A stretch of 64,000 bases of DNA, taken from the NCBI GenBank assembly GCA_020073145.1, contig JAIQFS010000017.1:1-64000 (forward strand), in the 5' to 3' direction. Numbering within the stretch: the first letter of the stretch is position 1; each line of letters starts with the position of its first letter. Below the pieces are notes generated by a model, which did no database searches, was not told the origin of the DNA, and was given only the letters and a program-made list of their open reading frames with translations. Made by a program: the position numbers and the translations under genes. Source of the stretch: Terriglobia bacterium. Its GTDB lineage: Bacteria; Acidobacteriota; Terriglobia; Bryobacterales; Bryobacteraceae. Positions 7,507 to 16,257 of this stretch are shown piece by piece.

Positions 7507-8418
7507 ATGGACGCTGTCGAAATCCAAAGTGTCACCAAAACGTTCGGCGATCTTACCGCTGTCGACGATCTCACCCTCACCGTGCCGGAAGGCTCAGTCT
7601 ACGGCTTTATCGGCCCCAACGGCTCGGGTAAGACGACCACCATGCGGATGATCGTCAACATCTTCTATCCGGACCGCGGCACGATCCGCGTGTTCGGCAC
7701 GGAATCGCACGGCACAAGTTCCGCGCACATCGGCTATCTGCCCGAGGAGCGCGGCCTTTACCGCAAGATGAAAGTGCGCGAGTTATTGGAGTTCTACGGG
7801 GAACTGCGCGGCGGCCGCAAGGTCACGGCCGAAGTCGACGGTTGGCTGCGGAAATTCGATTTATTTCAATGGGGCGATCAAAAGCTCGAAACATTGAGCA
7901 AGGGCATGAGCCAGAAAATCCAGTTCATCGCCGCCGTAGTGCCCTCGCCCAAGCTTCTGATCCTCGACGAACCGTTCAGCGGCCTCGACCCAGTGAGCGC
8001 CGACCTGCTGCGGGACGCCATCCTCGAACTACGCCACCGCGGCGCCACCATCATCCTGAGCACGCACGATATGCACGTCGCGGAAAGCATGTGCGATCGC
8101 ATCTTCATGATCTTCCGCGGCAAGAAGGTTCTCGACGGCACGCTCGAATCCATCCAGGGGCAGTACGGCAGCGACACCATTCGCGTTTCGTCCAACGGAG
8201 ACGCGGCCGCGCTGAACGGTCTGCCGGGCGTGGAACGGGTTCGTGACCTGGGGCAGGTCCAAGAACTGCGCATGGCTCAGGGCTGCGATCCGCAGGAGGT
8301 GTTGCGGGCTCTGGTGGGGCGGGCGCGGGTCTCCAGCTTTTCGATTGCCAAGCCCTCGCTGCACGAGATTTTCGTGCGCATCGCCGGCCCCGCGGCCGAG
8401 GAGGTGGCAGTTGCGTAA
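7507..8418 (+). CDS. ABC transporter ATP-binding protein (NatA-like)
   Basis: A 303-residue ATPase with Walker A GPNGSGKTT (36-44), an ABC signature in the variant form LSKGMSQ (130-136), Walker B LLILDEP (150-156) and the switch His187 in STHDMH. The extra C-terminal part after about residue 215 is typical of ATPases paired with ABC-2 permeases of the NatAB type. AAAGGAAA precedes the ATG at 7507. It overlaps the downstream permease by 8 bp, so the two are made together. The exported substrate is unknown. Confidence 0.9.
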   Translation: MDAVEIQSVTKTFGDLTAVDDLTLTVPEGSVYGFIGPNGSGKTTTMRMIVNIFYPDRGTIRVFGTESHGTSSAHIGYLPEERGLYRKMKVRELLEFYGELRGGRKVTAEVDGWLRKFDLFQWGDQKLETLSKGMSQKIQFIAAVVPSPKLLILDEPFSGLDPVSADLLRDAILELRHRGATIILSTHDMHVAESMCDRIFMIFRGKKVLDGTLESIQGQYGSDTIRVSSNGDAAALNGLPGVERVRDLGQVQELRMAQGCDPQEVLRALVGRARVSSFSIAKPSLHEIFVRIAGPAAEEVAVA

Positions 8419-9724
8419 GATTCTGTTGATCGCCAAGCGCGACTACCTGGCCGTGGTTCGAACGAAAGCGTTCCTCATCGGCCTGGTGGCTCTGCCCATC
8501 GTCTTCGGCGGAGGATCGGTGGGTTCGGCACTTGTGCAAAACCGGGCGGGCGCAAAAAGCCGGCAAGTCGCGATTCTCGACCCCACCGGTGCCGCCGCGG
8601 CCGCGATCGTCCAGGCCGCCAAGGACAAAACTGAGGAGGACCGGTTGAGCAAGACAGCCGGCCTCCAGGCCAGTCCGCAATTTGACTTTGAGACGGTCGC
8701 GCCGGATCACGCGGGTCTGGACGAGCAGCGGCTGGCGCTGTCGGACCGGCTGCGCAGCGGCAATCTGGCCGCGGTTCTCGAACTGGACCCCGACACCCTC
8801 CATCCCCGCACCAACCCTCCGCCGCCCGTCCGCTATTACACCAACTCCGGCGGAATCGACACGGCGCAAGGGTGGCTGGCGGACGCCGTCAATGAGGGAC
8901 TCCGCCGTGCGCGTCTGACCGAATTGGGCGTCGCGGAAAGCCACTTCAAGGAATTGCTGACCAATACTCCGCTGCAGAGCACGTCCCTGGTCGCGAGGGA
9001 TCCGCGCACCGGCGCGATCGGCGCGCCGCGCAAAAGGGGCCAGGCCGAGAGCTTTGCCGTCCCCTTTATCACCGTCATGCTGCTGGCCATGATCGTATTG
9101 ATCGGCGCCAGCCCCATGCTCTCCGCCGTAGCCGAAGACAAATTGCAGCGGGTCTATGAGATGTTGCTGGCCACGGCCACGCCCTTCGAGCTGATGGCCG
9201 GCAAAGTGCTCGCTGCCATCGGCCAATCGCTGACCAGTTCCGTGTTCTACATCATTGGCGGCTTACTGGTGCTGGAGGGAATGGCGTTGATCGGCATGGC
9301 GCCGCTTTGGGTGCTGCCTTGGTTCTTCATCTACCTGGTGGCGGAGGTGACGATGCTGTGTGCCATGGGGGTGGCGTTGGGCGCCACATGCGGCAGCCCC
9401 CAGGACGCGCAACACCTGGCGCTTCCCTTGTTGTTTCCAGTCGTCATACCCCTCTTCCTGATCGGGCCCATCCTGCAACAGCCCAACGGGCCGTTGGCCA
9501 CGGCTCTGTCGCTGTTCCCGCTGTTCACCCCGATCGTGATGATGCTCCGCCAGACCCTGCCGGGCAGTGTGCCAGCCTGGCAGCCCTGGGTCGGTCTGGC
9601 CGGCGTTCTGATCGTCACGCCGATCATCACCTGGGGCGCGGCGCGCATTTTCCGCGTTGCCATCCTGCTGCAAGGCCAGCGACCGAACGCCGCCCAATTG
9701 CTCCGCATGGCCGTGCGCGGCTAA
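8411..9724 (+). CDS. ABC-2 type transporter permease (NatB-like)
   Basis: A 437-residue permease with one N-terminal membrane helix, a large extracytoplasmic loop (roughly residues 40-215) and a C-terminal bundle of about five or six helices starting near VPFITVMLLAMIVLIG. This is the ABC2_membrane_3/NatB layout. The start is TTG at 8411, supported by GAGGAGG 6 bp upstream (8398-8404); the frame has no other good start. With the preceding ATPase it forms a complete exporter, probably for small toxic compounds or ions, under PadR control. Confidence 0.85.
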   Translation: MRKILLIAKRDYLAVVRTKAFLIGLVALPIVFGGGSVGSALVQNRAGAKSRQVAILDPTGAAAAAIVQAAKDKTEEDRLSKTAGLQASPQFDFETVAPDHAGLDEQRLALSDRLRSGNLAAVLELDPDTLHPRTNPPPPVRYYTNSGGIDTAQGWLADAVNEGLRRARLTELGVAESHFKELLTNTPLQSTSLVARDPRTGAIGAPRKRGQAESFAVPFITVMLLAMIVLIGASPMLSAVAEDKLQRVYEMLLATATPFELMAGKVLAAIGQSLTSSVFYIIGGLLVLEGMALIGMAPLWVLPWFFIYLVAEVTMLCAMGVALGATCGSPQDAQHLALPLLFPVVIPLFLIGPILQQPNGPLATALSLFPLFTPIVMMLRQTLPGSVPAWQPWVGLAGVLIVTPIITWGAARIFRVAILLQGQRPNAAQLLRMAVRG

Positions 9725-9735
9725 TCTCCTGCGGC

Positions 9736-11070
9736 TTACAGCTGGGGCGGTGGCGGCAGGTCATCCGGGCGGGCTTTACGCCAGCCAGGGGCATTGGGGT
9801 CGGGAGCCCGCGCCGGACTCGGAGCGGCTTGCGTCGTTGGTGAAGCGGACGTATTCGAAGGACTATCGGGATCCAGCGGCCCTTGCCGCGACCGGTCGGG
9901 AACCGGGCTCACGCCCGGCCTTCGCAAACGCGGCCGGTCCGGGTCATCGGAAGCCGGCCCGCTCTCACCGGAGCGCGTGACCACAGCCGGCTCACCCGAT
10001 CCGGACCCGTTAGCCGACACGCTGGCCGGAGCATAATAGGCGCGACGGTAGAGGACTTCGGCGGCGGGATACCGGTTGCGTGCGGAATCCGCCAGCTCGA
10101 CTTCGATTTCGCGCTGCTCACCGGCCCGGGCGCCGGGCGGCACATAAAAGTGCAGGGCGTAACGCTGGCGGATGCGCGCCAGCGTGTCCTGCAAGGCGTA
10201 CGCATCTCCGACCTGCATGGTGTCACCGCCCGACTCCCGTGCGATCTCGGCGGTTCCGGCCGACAAGGTGCGCGAACCCGTGGCCCCGCCGCCCGGATCG
10301 CCCCCGCCCGATCGGCCGCGCGGCGGGCCGAAAATGATGCCGCCGAGCGGTCCATTGCCTCCGCCACCCGGATAGCCGCCCGGATTCCGACACGCACCGC
10401 GGCTGCGGATCGCGTCCGGGGCCAGCAGGGCGCACAGGACCGCGTCCGCCCGGGTCAGCGCCCGCGACACGCCCTCCACATCACGGTTCCGCTCCGTCTG
10501 GTCGTCGGTGACGATCACAATCGCCTTGCGCGCTTCCCGCCGCCCTTCGCGCCGCACGTAGTCCGCCGCATCCAGCAGCCCCAGGGTGATGTCGGTGCCA
10601 CGGCGGAACGATTCGTCGTCGAGCAGCCGCTCCAGTTCGCGGTCCACGCTCGACTGGCTGCTCCGGAAACCCATTCTGACGCGGCTCTGCCGGTCGAAAA
10701 CCATGATGGCCACCCGATCCTGATCCCTCAACTGCCGCATCGCTTCATGGGCCGCCGCCGCAATACGCTCGATGTGCGGCCGCATGCTGGCGCTGACGTC
10801 GAGCAGCAGAAGCAGGTCCACCGGGAGGTTCTCGCTGTCGACGCTTTCGATCTTTTGCGGTCTTCCCCCGTCGTAAAGGACGAAGTCGCGGGGCGTCAAC
10901 CCGGTGATGGCGCGGTTGTCGCGATCGAGCACCTGCGCGTCCACGCGAACCAGAGAGACGTCGCTGCGGAAAACCACCGGGGCGTCCGCCCGAGCTTGGA
11001 ACAGGCCGGCCAGCCCTACGAGCAACAGCAGGCCTTCGAATGGGCGCATACCCAATACTACGCGCTGCAC
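9736..11070 (-). CDS. VWFA-related acidobacterial domain secreted protein
   Basis: A 444-residue exported protein with a signal peptide (cleavage near QARA) and a von Willebrand A domain. The metal-binding MIDAS is intact: DVSAS (Asp91, Ser93, Ser95), a Thr near residue 159 and Asp189 in VTDDQTE. The arrangement with DFVLYDGG before the domain matches the VWFA-related family frequent in Acidobacteria. A glycine-rich segment follows and the last 90 residues are proline-rich and disordered. A start at 11049 (MRPFEGLL) is also possible. It is 33 bp downstream of a receiver-like gene on the same strand and may be co-transcribed with it. Its ligand is unknown. Confidence 0.82.
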   Translation of the reverse strand: MQRVVLGMRPFEGLLLLVGLAGLFQARADAPVVFRSDVSLVRVDAQVLDRDNRAITGLTPRDFVLYDGGRPQKIESVDSENLPVDLLLLLDVSASMRPHIERIAAAAHEAMRQLRDQDRVAIMVFDRQSRVRMGFRSSQSSVDRELERLLDDESFRRGTDITLGLLDAADYVRREGRREARKAIVIVTDDQTERNRDVEGVSRALTRADAVLCALLAPDAIRSRGACRNPGGYPGGGGNGPLGGIIFGPPRGRSGGGDPGGGATGSRTLSAGTAEIARESGGDTMQVGDAYALQDTLARIRQRYALHFYVPPGARAGEQREIEVELADSARNRYPAAEVLYRRAYYAPASVSANGSGSGEPAVVTRSGESGPASDDPDRPRLRRPGVSPVPDRSRQGPLDPDSPSNTSASPTTQAAPSPARAPDPNAPGWRKARPDDLPPPPQL

Positions 11071-11103
11071 CGGCCAGCCGTTACACCGCAGTATCTACAG
11101 GAT

Positions 11104-11517
11104 TTAAGAGGAACCGCCGTCAGACGCCGTAGCCCGCCGCGCGCGCCGCTTGGGCTTGCTGGTGAGCACCTGCCGGACCGCCTGCCGCCATTCCGCCATC
11201 GCAATCTGATCCAGAATTCCCGGCTTGCTGCGCGCTGCGTTCAAGTCCTGGAGGATGGGGTCGAGTTCTTCGGTGTACCGGACCGCGGCGATCACTCGCA
11301 GACGGCCTTGCTTCCGCCGCAGGCCACGAGTGAACGGAACAGCCCCCGGTATCAACGGATTCACAATCAGAACATCGATTCGGGTCCGCAAACGCCGCAG
11401 CAGTTTCTTGGCATCCGCGACGCTCGGGGCGGGTATGGGCTTAAAGTCAGCCGCCAAGGCTTGTCCTAACCAGAAAAGAAAGCCGAGGTCATCGTCGAGG
11501 ATAAGGATTGCCGCCAT
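11104..11517 (-). CDS. Receiver-like protein with degenerate phosphorylation site
   Basis: A 137-residue single-domain protein. The N-terminal strand and acidic cluster LILDDD (Asp8-10) are as in response-regulator receivers. The strand that should end in the phosphorylated Asp instead reads VLIVNPLIP, placing Asn53 at that position. The C-terminus is basic (KPKRRARR) and has no output domain. It therefore probably cannot be phosphorylated in the usual way and may act by protein binding. It precedes the VWA gene on the same strand. The receiver assignment rests on pattern only. Confidence 0.62.
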   Translation of the reverse strand: MAAILILDDDLGFLFWLGQALAADFKPIPAPSVADAKKLLRRLRTRIDVLIVNPLIPGAVPFTRGLRRKQGRLRVIAAVRYTEELDPILQDLNAARSKPGILDQIAMAEWRQAVRQVLTSKPKRRARRATASDGGSS

Positions 11518-11733
11518 AGCGCCGGATACTAGACGGTGGAAGTCCTACTAGGCATGCGTTGGTACATCGTAATCCCTGCATCGTCACGGCGCAAATACTT
11601 TCGTTCGCGCACAGTACTCTCCCTGCTAGGACCACCGGACGGACGAATGGCGCGTCGTGACCAGGTCTCGTGCTCGCCGATCTGCCTCCTCTCGCCCGAA
11701 ACTGTAAAGAACAGCACAGGTTTTCGAAATCGG

Positions 11734-11741
11734 GTACTAGG
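11734..11741. other. CCTAGTAC box, copy 2 (GTACTAGG)
   Basis: GTACTAGG between the receiver-like gene and the PilZ gene, about 30 bp before an AATAAT at 11772. Related words CCTACTAGG and CTAGGACC lie nearby at about 11549 and 11628. See copy 1 for the other sites. Confidence 0.3.
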
Positions 11742-11795
11742 CAGTACTCGACGTCGCCAGAAGTTTCCGCGAATAATCGCAAGGGAGGTCTGGAC

Positions 11796-12215
11796 TTGGC
11801 ATTCATCATGGCGGCTGCTGCTCAACAACGCTCTGGACAGCGGCATAGCGAACGGCGATCGAGTCGCCGCTATCCAATCTGCCTCGATGTTGTCTTTAAG
11901 CTGCGGCGCGGCCGATTGGTCGAAAGCGGCGCCGGTCAGACACGCGACGTATCCAGCTGTGGAGTCTTGTTCGAATCCTCCGTAGAGCTGTACCCGGGCG
12001 CACGCATCGAACTCTGCATCGCCTGGCCGGTTTTGCTGAACGAAGATGCCGCCCTAAACCTGTTCGTGACCGGGCAGACGGTGCGCACAGAAGGCGGATT
12101 AACCGCCGTCCAGTTCGTCCGCTACGTCTTCCGGGTACGCTCCCGCCGGCGCACCGAATTGGGCGAAGGCCAGAGCCTGCCGATTTCGGTGCCTGACATC
12201 GAAGCGGGAAGCTAG
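11796..12215 (+). CDS. PilZ domain protein
   Basis: A 139-residue protein with a single PilZ domain, the common receptor fold for cyclic di-GMP. The RxxxR-type ligand motif is seen as RRSSRRYP near residues 20-27 and the D/NxSxxG motif as DVSSCG near 51-56. A basic tail segment RVRSRRR follows. TTG at 11796 is preferred because GGAGG ends 7 bp upstream (11784-11788); ATG at 11808 in the same frame is the alternative. No output domain is attached, so it probably works by binding a partner. Confidence 0.78.
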   Translation: MAFIMAAAAQQRSGQRHSERRSSRRYPICLDVVFKLRRGRLVESGAGQTRDVSSCGVLFESSVELYPGARIELCIAWPVLLNEDAALNLFVTGQTVRTEGGLTAVQFVRYVFRVRSRRRTELGEGQSLPISVPDIEAGS

Positions 12216-12278
12216 GATCCTTCTGACGGCGAAGCTCGATCAAAGCGCAGCCCCGCGTTTTATGCCACAAATGGAAGG

Positions 12279-13310
12279 GTGACCCAGCCCATCGAGTTCC
12301 CCGCCCCTCTCCGTCTCAGCGTTCTCGATCAATCGCCGATTCCGGAAGGTTCGAGCGCCGGCGGCGCGCTCCGAAACACGATCGACCTGGCCCGCCTTGC
12401 GGACCAGCTGGGCTACCATCGCTACTGGCTAGCGGAGCATCATGGCACTCCCGGCCTGGCCTGCGCCAGCCCCGAAGTCATGATCGCTCCGGTAGCGGCG
12501 GCGACCGCGCGAATCCGGGTCGGCACCGGCGGCGTCATGCTGCCGCACTACAGCGCGCTCAAAGTCGCCGAGACCTTCAGCATGTTGAGCAGCCTGTTTC
12601 CAGGGCGCATCGACCTCGGCCTGGGCCGCGCTCCCGGCACGAGCGCGACCGTGGCTCACGCGCTGCAGCGCGACCGCCGCCAACCGCTGCCCGACGATTT
12701 TCACGAGCAACTTGACGAACTCCTCGGCTACTTCGCACAGCGCAAGCACCCCGCCGGCCCCTTCCGCCAGATCCCGGCGATGCACTTCGAAAGTCCCGAG
12801 CCCTGGCTGCTGGGCTCCTCGCCCCAATCCGCCATCTGGGCCGCGGAGTTCGGCCTGCCGTATGCGTTCGCCGATTTCATCAACCCGGCAGGCGAAACCT
12901 ACGCCGCATCGTATCGCGAGCATTTCCAGCCTTCGGACCGTCTCTCCCGGCCCCGAGTCGCGATCGCGGTGTGGGCACTGTGCGCCGAGACCGAAGAGGA
13001 AGCTCTTCGCCTTTCCGCCAGCAGCCGTATGATGATGCTGCACCTTTATCGGGGAAAGTTGATTCCGGTGCCGCCGGTGGACCGTGCCCTGCGTTTTCTG
13101 GAAGACGAAGGCGTTCCCATGAAATTGCTCCCGCCCAACCGCCGCATGATTACGGGCGCCGGACCGGAGGTGCGGGCCGCCATCGAATCGGTTGCGGCCG
13201 CGTACGGCGCCGAGGAAGTGCTGGTAGTCAACATCATGCACGACCACGCAGCCCGCCGCCGTTCCTACGAACTGATTGCGCAAGCGTTCGATTTAACCCC
13301 GAGCGGGTAG
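12279..13310 (+). CDS. LLM class flavin-dependent oxidoreductase (luciferase-like)
   Basis: A 343-residue protein of the bacterial luciferase-like family. It has the N-terminal LRLSVLDQSPIPEG that marks the MsnO8/group 1 luciferase-family oxidoreductases, then YWLAEHHGTPGLACASP, the TGGVMLPHYSALKVAE segment and the FPGRIDLGLGRAPGT loop. Such enzymes use reduced flavin and oxygen on varied substrates. The start is GTG at 12279 with GGAAGG unusually close in front of it. It converges with the next gene, the stop codons being one base apart. Confidence 0.85.
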   Translation: MTQPIEFPAPLRLSVLDQSPIPEGSSAGGALRNTIDLARLADQLGYHRYWLAEHHGTPGLACASPEVMIAPVAAATARIRVGTGGVMLPHYSALKVAETFSMLSSLFPGRIDLGLGRAPGTSATVAHALQRDRRQPLPDDFHEQLDELLGYFAQRKHPAGPFRQIPAMHFESPEPWLLGSSPQSAIWAAEFGLPYAFADFINPAGETYAASYREHFQPSDRLSRPRVAIAVWALCAETEEEALRLSASSRMMMLHLYRGKLIPVPPVDRALRFLEDEGVPMKLLPPNRRMITGAGPEVRAAIESVAAAYGAEEVLVVNIMHDHAARRRSYELIAQAFDLTPSG

Positions 13311-13311
13311 C

Positions 13312-14442
13312 TCAATCGAACAGGTGCGGCACAAACGGGCTCACATTGGTGAGGATCGGCGAGGCCGACTCGCGAATGCCCATTCCTCCGGCGGCGTTGC
13401 CTTCTTCGTGCCCGATGACCCAACTGCCCAGGACGGGATATTGCTCGTCGAAGGTCTTCAAGGCGGCCATCTGTTGATACACGAAGCCTTCCGCGCCGTA
13501 GCCGCCGCCGGTTTCCAGATCCCTGCCTACTTCGTGCAGCGTGATGTTGGCGCCTTCGCGCCCGAGCAGCGGCTTCCGAACCCAGGACATCATCAGGCCG
13601 GGCCCGTCGAAGCTGGCTTCCAGGAGGTTGGGGTGGCCCGGGTAGAGCTTCCACAATACCGGGAGAATGCCTTTGTTCGAGAGCAGCATCTTCCAGGCCG
13701 GCTCCACCCACAGACACGGCGCTTGGCTGACGTGCGCTCCGAACTTTTCCGCCACCATCCACTCCCAGGGATAGAGCTTGAACACCGCGCCCAGCGTGCG
13801 GTTGTCAGGTCCCACAAACGAGCTGCCGTCCCACCCGATCTCGCCGATGGGGAAGACGGACGTGGTGAGCCCCGCTTGTTGCGCCGTGTCCTGCAGGTAG
13901 GTGACGGTCATGCCATCTTCGAGATCGTCCATGGAGCAGAAGTCGATGTGCCGCCCCGGCAGGTAGGGAAGCAGTTCCTTCCATAGCGCAATCAGCCGTT
14001 CGTGAATGGAGTTGAACTGGTCGCGTTTCGGGCTGACCTCTTGGAGCCAATACCACTGCACCACGGCGGCTTCGACCAGCGCCGTAGGCGTGTCGGCGTT
14101 GTACTCCAAAAGCTTGGGCGGATTGACGCCGTCGTAGGCCAGGTCGAAGCGTCCATACAGCGACGGCGGCTCAGCCTCCCAAGAGCTTTCAATCAGGGGC
14201 ACGGCGCTTGGGGAAATCCCCATCTTCGCGTACAACTTTTCGTCGATGACGTGCTGAGCCGCCGCCAGCGTCATCTTCTCCAGCTCATTGGTAGCAGCTT
14301 CCAGAAGATCGACTTCTTTGGCGGTGAACTCGTAGAAGGCGGACTCGTTCCAATAGGGCTGCGACTCCGAGTGCCAAATCAGCCCCGCCTCCCGCACTCT
14401 CCTCTGCCAGTCCGGCCGTGGCGTCGCCAGAATACGCCGCAT
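13312..14442 (-). CDS. Glutathionylspermidine-synthase-like ATP-grasp ligase (YgiC type)
   Basis: A 376-residue C-N ligase of the glutathionylspermidine synthase C-terminal family, as in E. coli YgiC/YjfC. Visible are SLYGRFDLAYDG, the nucleotide-site strand LLEYNADTPTALVE and the C-terminal GGMGIRES. The amidase half found in true E. coli Gss is missing, as usual for YgiC. The substrate is unknown. Its start overlaps the lipoprotein stop by one base (TAATG), reproducing the ygiB-ygiC arrangement, so the ligase may act together with that lipoprotein. Confidence 0.83.
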   Translation of the reverse strand: MRRILATPRPDWQRRVREAGLIWHSESQPYWNESAFYEFTAKEVDLLEAATNELEKMTLAAAQHVIDEKLYAKMGISPSAVPLIESSWEAEPPSLYGRFDLAYDGVNPPKLLEYNADTPTALVEAAVVQWYWLQEVSPKRDQFNSIHERLIALWKELLPYLPGRHIDFCSMDDLEDGMTVTYLQDTAQQAGLTTSVFPIGEIGWDGSSFVGPDNRTLGAVFKLYPWEWMVAEKFGAHVSQAPCLWVEPAWKMLLSNKGILPVLWKLYPGHPNLLEASFDGPGLMMSWVRKPLLGREGANITLHEVGRDLETGGGYGAEGFVYQQMAALKTFDEQYPVLGSWVIGHEEGNAAGGMGIRESASPILTNVSPFVPHLFD

Positions 14443-14798
14443 TATTCTCCCGCGCCTTCACCGCCGCCGTGACCCGTGGCTCCAAAGCCTCCGCGCTCGA
14501 CACCCGCAGCGCCAGACCCTCCCCCGCCGGGCCGCGCATAACTGCCCGCCGGCAAGGTGGTCACTGCGCCTCCCGTCGACGTATAGCGGCGGTACGAATC
14601 GTAGTAGTAGGGATAGGGATACCCGTAGGTCATCGGGAACCACGTCCCCCGCCAGTAATACCCGCCGCTGTGGACGGCGTCCTGACAGGCCTGGTCGTTA
14701 AACGCCTGGGGCTGGCACGGGTCAACCCGCTGCCGGCTACACGCGGCCATCCCGATGGTCGCAACCACCGTCAACGTCACCTGAGCCGACTTCTTCAT
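14442..14798 (-). CDS. Lipoprotein, YgiB/DUF1190-like by context
   Basis: A 118-residue lipoprotein: a basic start MKKS, a hydrophobic stretch and lipobox GMAAC with Cys20 for lipid attachment. The mature part is short, with a Tyr-rich segment (YGYPYPYYYDSYRRY) and a Gly-rich end. In enterobacteria the DUF1190 protein YgiB has a similar start and comes just before ygiC, as here. Assignment to that family is by position and N-terminus; the rest is too low in complexity to be certain. First gene of the pair. Confidence 0.65.
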   Translation of the reverse strand: MKKSAQVTLTVVATIGMAACSRQRVDPCQPQAFNDQACQDAVHSGGYYWRGTWFPMTYGYPYPYYYDSYRRYTSTGGAVTTLPAGSYARPGGGGSGAAGVERGGFGATGHGGGEGAGE

Positions 14799-14832
14799 GA
14801 GCCCGTCTGATCCGAAGCCGGAGACCGCCGGC

Positions 14833-16161
14833 TCACGGGCGCGCGGGTCCGCCGGACCCCGCGGTCCGCTTCACCCGCACCAGATCGAGCGGGTTCATGC
14901 CCGCCGGAATCGCCAAGTCGACAAAGCCGGCTAGCATCTCGTCCCAACTCTGATCACCCCAGTAGACTTCTTTCTTGGGGTCGGGGTTGTACGGATTGTT
15001 CACCGAGTTGTCATAAACGGCGGTCGCTTCCAGTTGCGTGCCCGCCGGCAACACCAGCGGCTGGGTCAAATAGTAAGTGATCTGCCAGTTGAAGTTATAG
15101 CGCGGAACATCCAGCAAAGTAAGGACTTTCCCGTCAGGAAAAGTAGCTCGATATTGGAACGATTTGCCTCGCAGATGCATGTGCGGAAACAACGCCTGCA
15201 GTTGCGCCGGCTGCTGCAACGTGACTTTGCCAACCACCTGATGGCCGGGCTCGCCCGGCGGAATCCGCAGGGACTGGTTCATGATGAAGGCGTTCACCAC
15301 TCGCTCTCTGGGCGGCTCCGTAGCAAAAATCATCCCCACTTTGGTGCGATCCGTTCCCGCGCTTCCGTTGGCGGTGTAGTGCATCTGAAAGATCAGATCG
15401 GCGCCGGCGGGGATCAGCCGCGCCTGGCCCGGCAGGGTCCGGTACGCCACGCCGCCCGGCACGTAGACGGCCGACATCTCATAAGCGCCCGCATTAATGC
15501 CATACAGGGTGGCGCGGTCGGTTTGGGGCGGCCGCTCCTTCTGCGGCCGGTCGTCGGGCGGAGGCACATAGGGGATGCCCGGCTTGGCATCGCCGACAAA
15601 CTTCGAACCTCTCGGCCGGGTGTAGACGATCACGTGGTGCACCAGCGCCTTATTGCCCGGCCTCACCTCAATCTCTTTGACCCATTTGTCTTCGGTGAAG
15701 CCGGTGGGCACCACGAAATAGGTATATTCAATAGTGCCTCGCGCGGGCACCTTGAAATCGACGCCCAGGTCCAGCACCAAGTCCGGCTTTCCGATGGACC
15801 ACCCCTCGGCGAACGCACGCGCCGGGGGTGCGTCTTTCGGCTCACCAGCCGCCGCTCCGCCATCCGCCCACGCCACCAGCGTATCGACCTCTGCCTGATT
15901 CAGAGAGCGGTCGTTCGAAAACGTGCCGAAGTGTGGATCGGCAAACCAGGGCGGCATCTTGTGCGTGAGGACCGCCGCTTTGATGGCCTTGGCCCACGGC
16001 CGCGCCTCCGCGTAGGTCAGCAGCGACATCGGCGCGACTTCCCCAGGGCGGTGACACTCCTGGCAATGCTTCTGCAGGACCGGAACCACGTCTTTGTAAA
16101 ACGTAGGGGACTGGCCAAACGCCATCCCCGCCATCAGCATGGAAAACGCCAACAGGCGCAT
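14833..16161 (-). CDS. Exported haem protein with copper-monooxygenase-like domain
   Basis: A 442-residue exported protein with a signal peptide ending near FGQ. An N-terminal cytochrome-c-like module carries HCQECH (Cys33, Cys36, His37). The C-terminal two-thirds resembles the copper type II ascorbate-dependent monooxygenase fold, with possible copper ligands in LVHHVIVY (His175, His176), FQMHY and FPHMHLRG. This domain pair is widespread in Acidobacteria and often carries a misleading thiol-disulfide isomerase label. The reaction is unknown; an oxidative role in the periplasm is likely. It stands alone, 34 bp after the lipoprotein gene region. Confidence 0.75.
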   Translation of the reverse strand: MRLLAFSMLMAGMAFGQSPTFYKDVVPVLQKHCQECHRPGEVAPMSLLTYAEARPWAKAIKAAVLTHKMPPWFADPHFGTFSNDRSLNQAEVDTLVAWADGGAAAGEPKDAPPARAFAEGWSIGKPDLVLDLGVDFKVPARGTIEYTYFVVPTGFTEDKWVKEIEVRPGNKALVHHVIVYTRPRGSKFVGDAKPGIPYVPPPDDRPQKERPPQTDRATLYGINAGAYEMSAVYVPGGVAYRTLPGQARLIPAGADLIFQMHYTANGSAGTDRTKVGMIFATEPPRERVVNAFIMNQSLRIPPGEPGHQVVGKVTLQQPAQLQALFPHMHLRGKSFQYRATFPDGKVLTLLDVPRYNFNWQITYYLTQPLVLPAGTQLEATAVYDNSVNNPYNPDPKKEVYWGDQSWDEMLAGFVDLAIPAGMNPLDLVRVKRTAGSGGPARP

Positions 16162-16191
16162 CGGCTTACCCTCGATCGTTACGACTTTCTC

Positions 16192-16220
16192 TTCAGACTA
16201 TCACAGCAGGGTTGTACAAT
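16192..16220 (+). promoter_or_regulatory. Promoter for the MDR oxidoreductase gene
   Basis: TTCAGA (16192-16197), a 17-bp spacer and TACAAT (16215-16220). The start codon at 16258 is about 31 bases from the expected start of transcription, and GGAGAGGAAG lies between them. Confidence 0.5.
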
Positions 16221-16257
16221 ACGGGCTGGATTCGATCGTAGGAGAGGAAGCGGAATC

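Noticed and set aside
9883-11469. Plus-strand open frame of 528 codons opposite the VWA gene
   Set aside because: It runs across two minus-strand genes and their gap, and its composition is typical of a GC-driven antisense frame.
11489-11846. Two minus-strand frames of about 105 codons in the gap before the PilZ gene
   Set aside because: They overlap each other in different frames and extend into both neighbours, with no recognisable feature.
15034-16257. Upstream extension of the MDR oxidoreductase frame
   Set aside because: The extension is antisense to the haem protein gene, and the promoter and ribosome-binding site fix the start at 16258.
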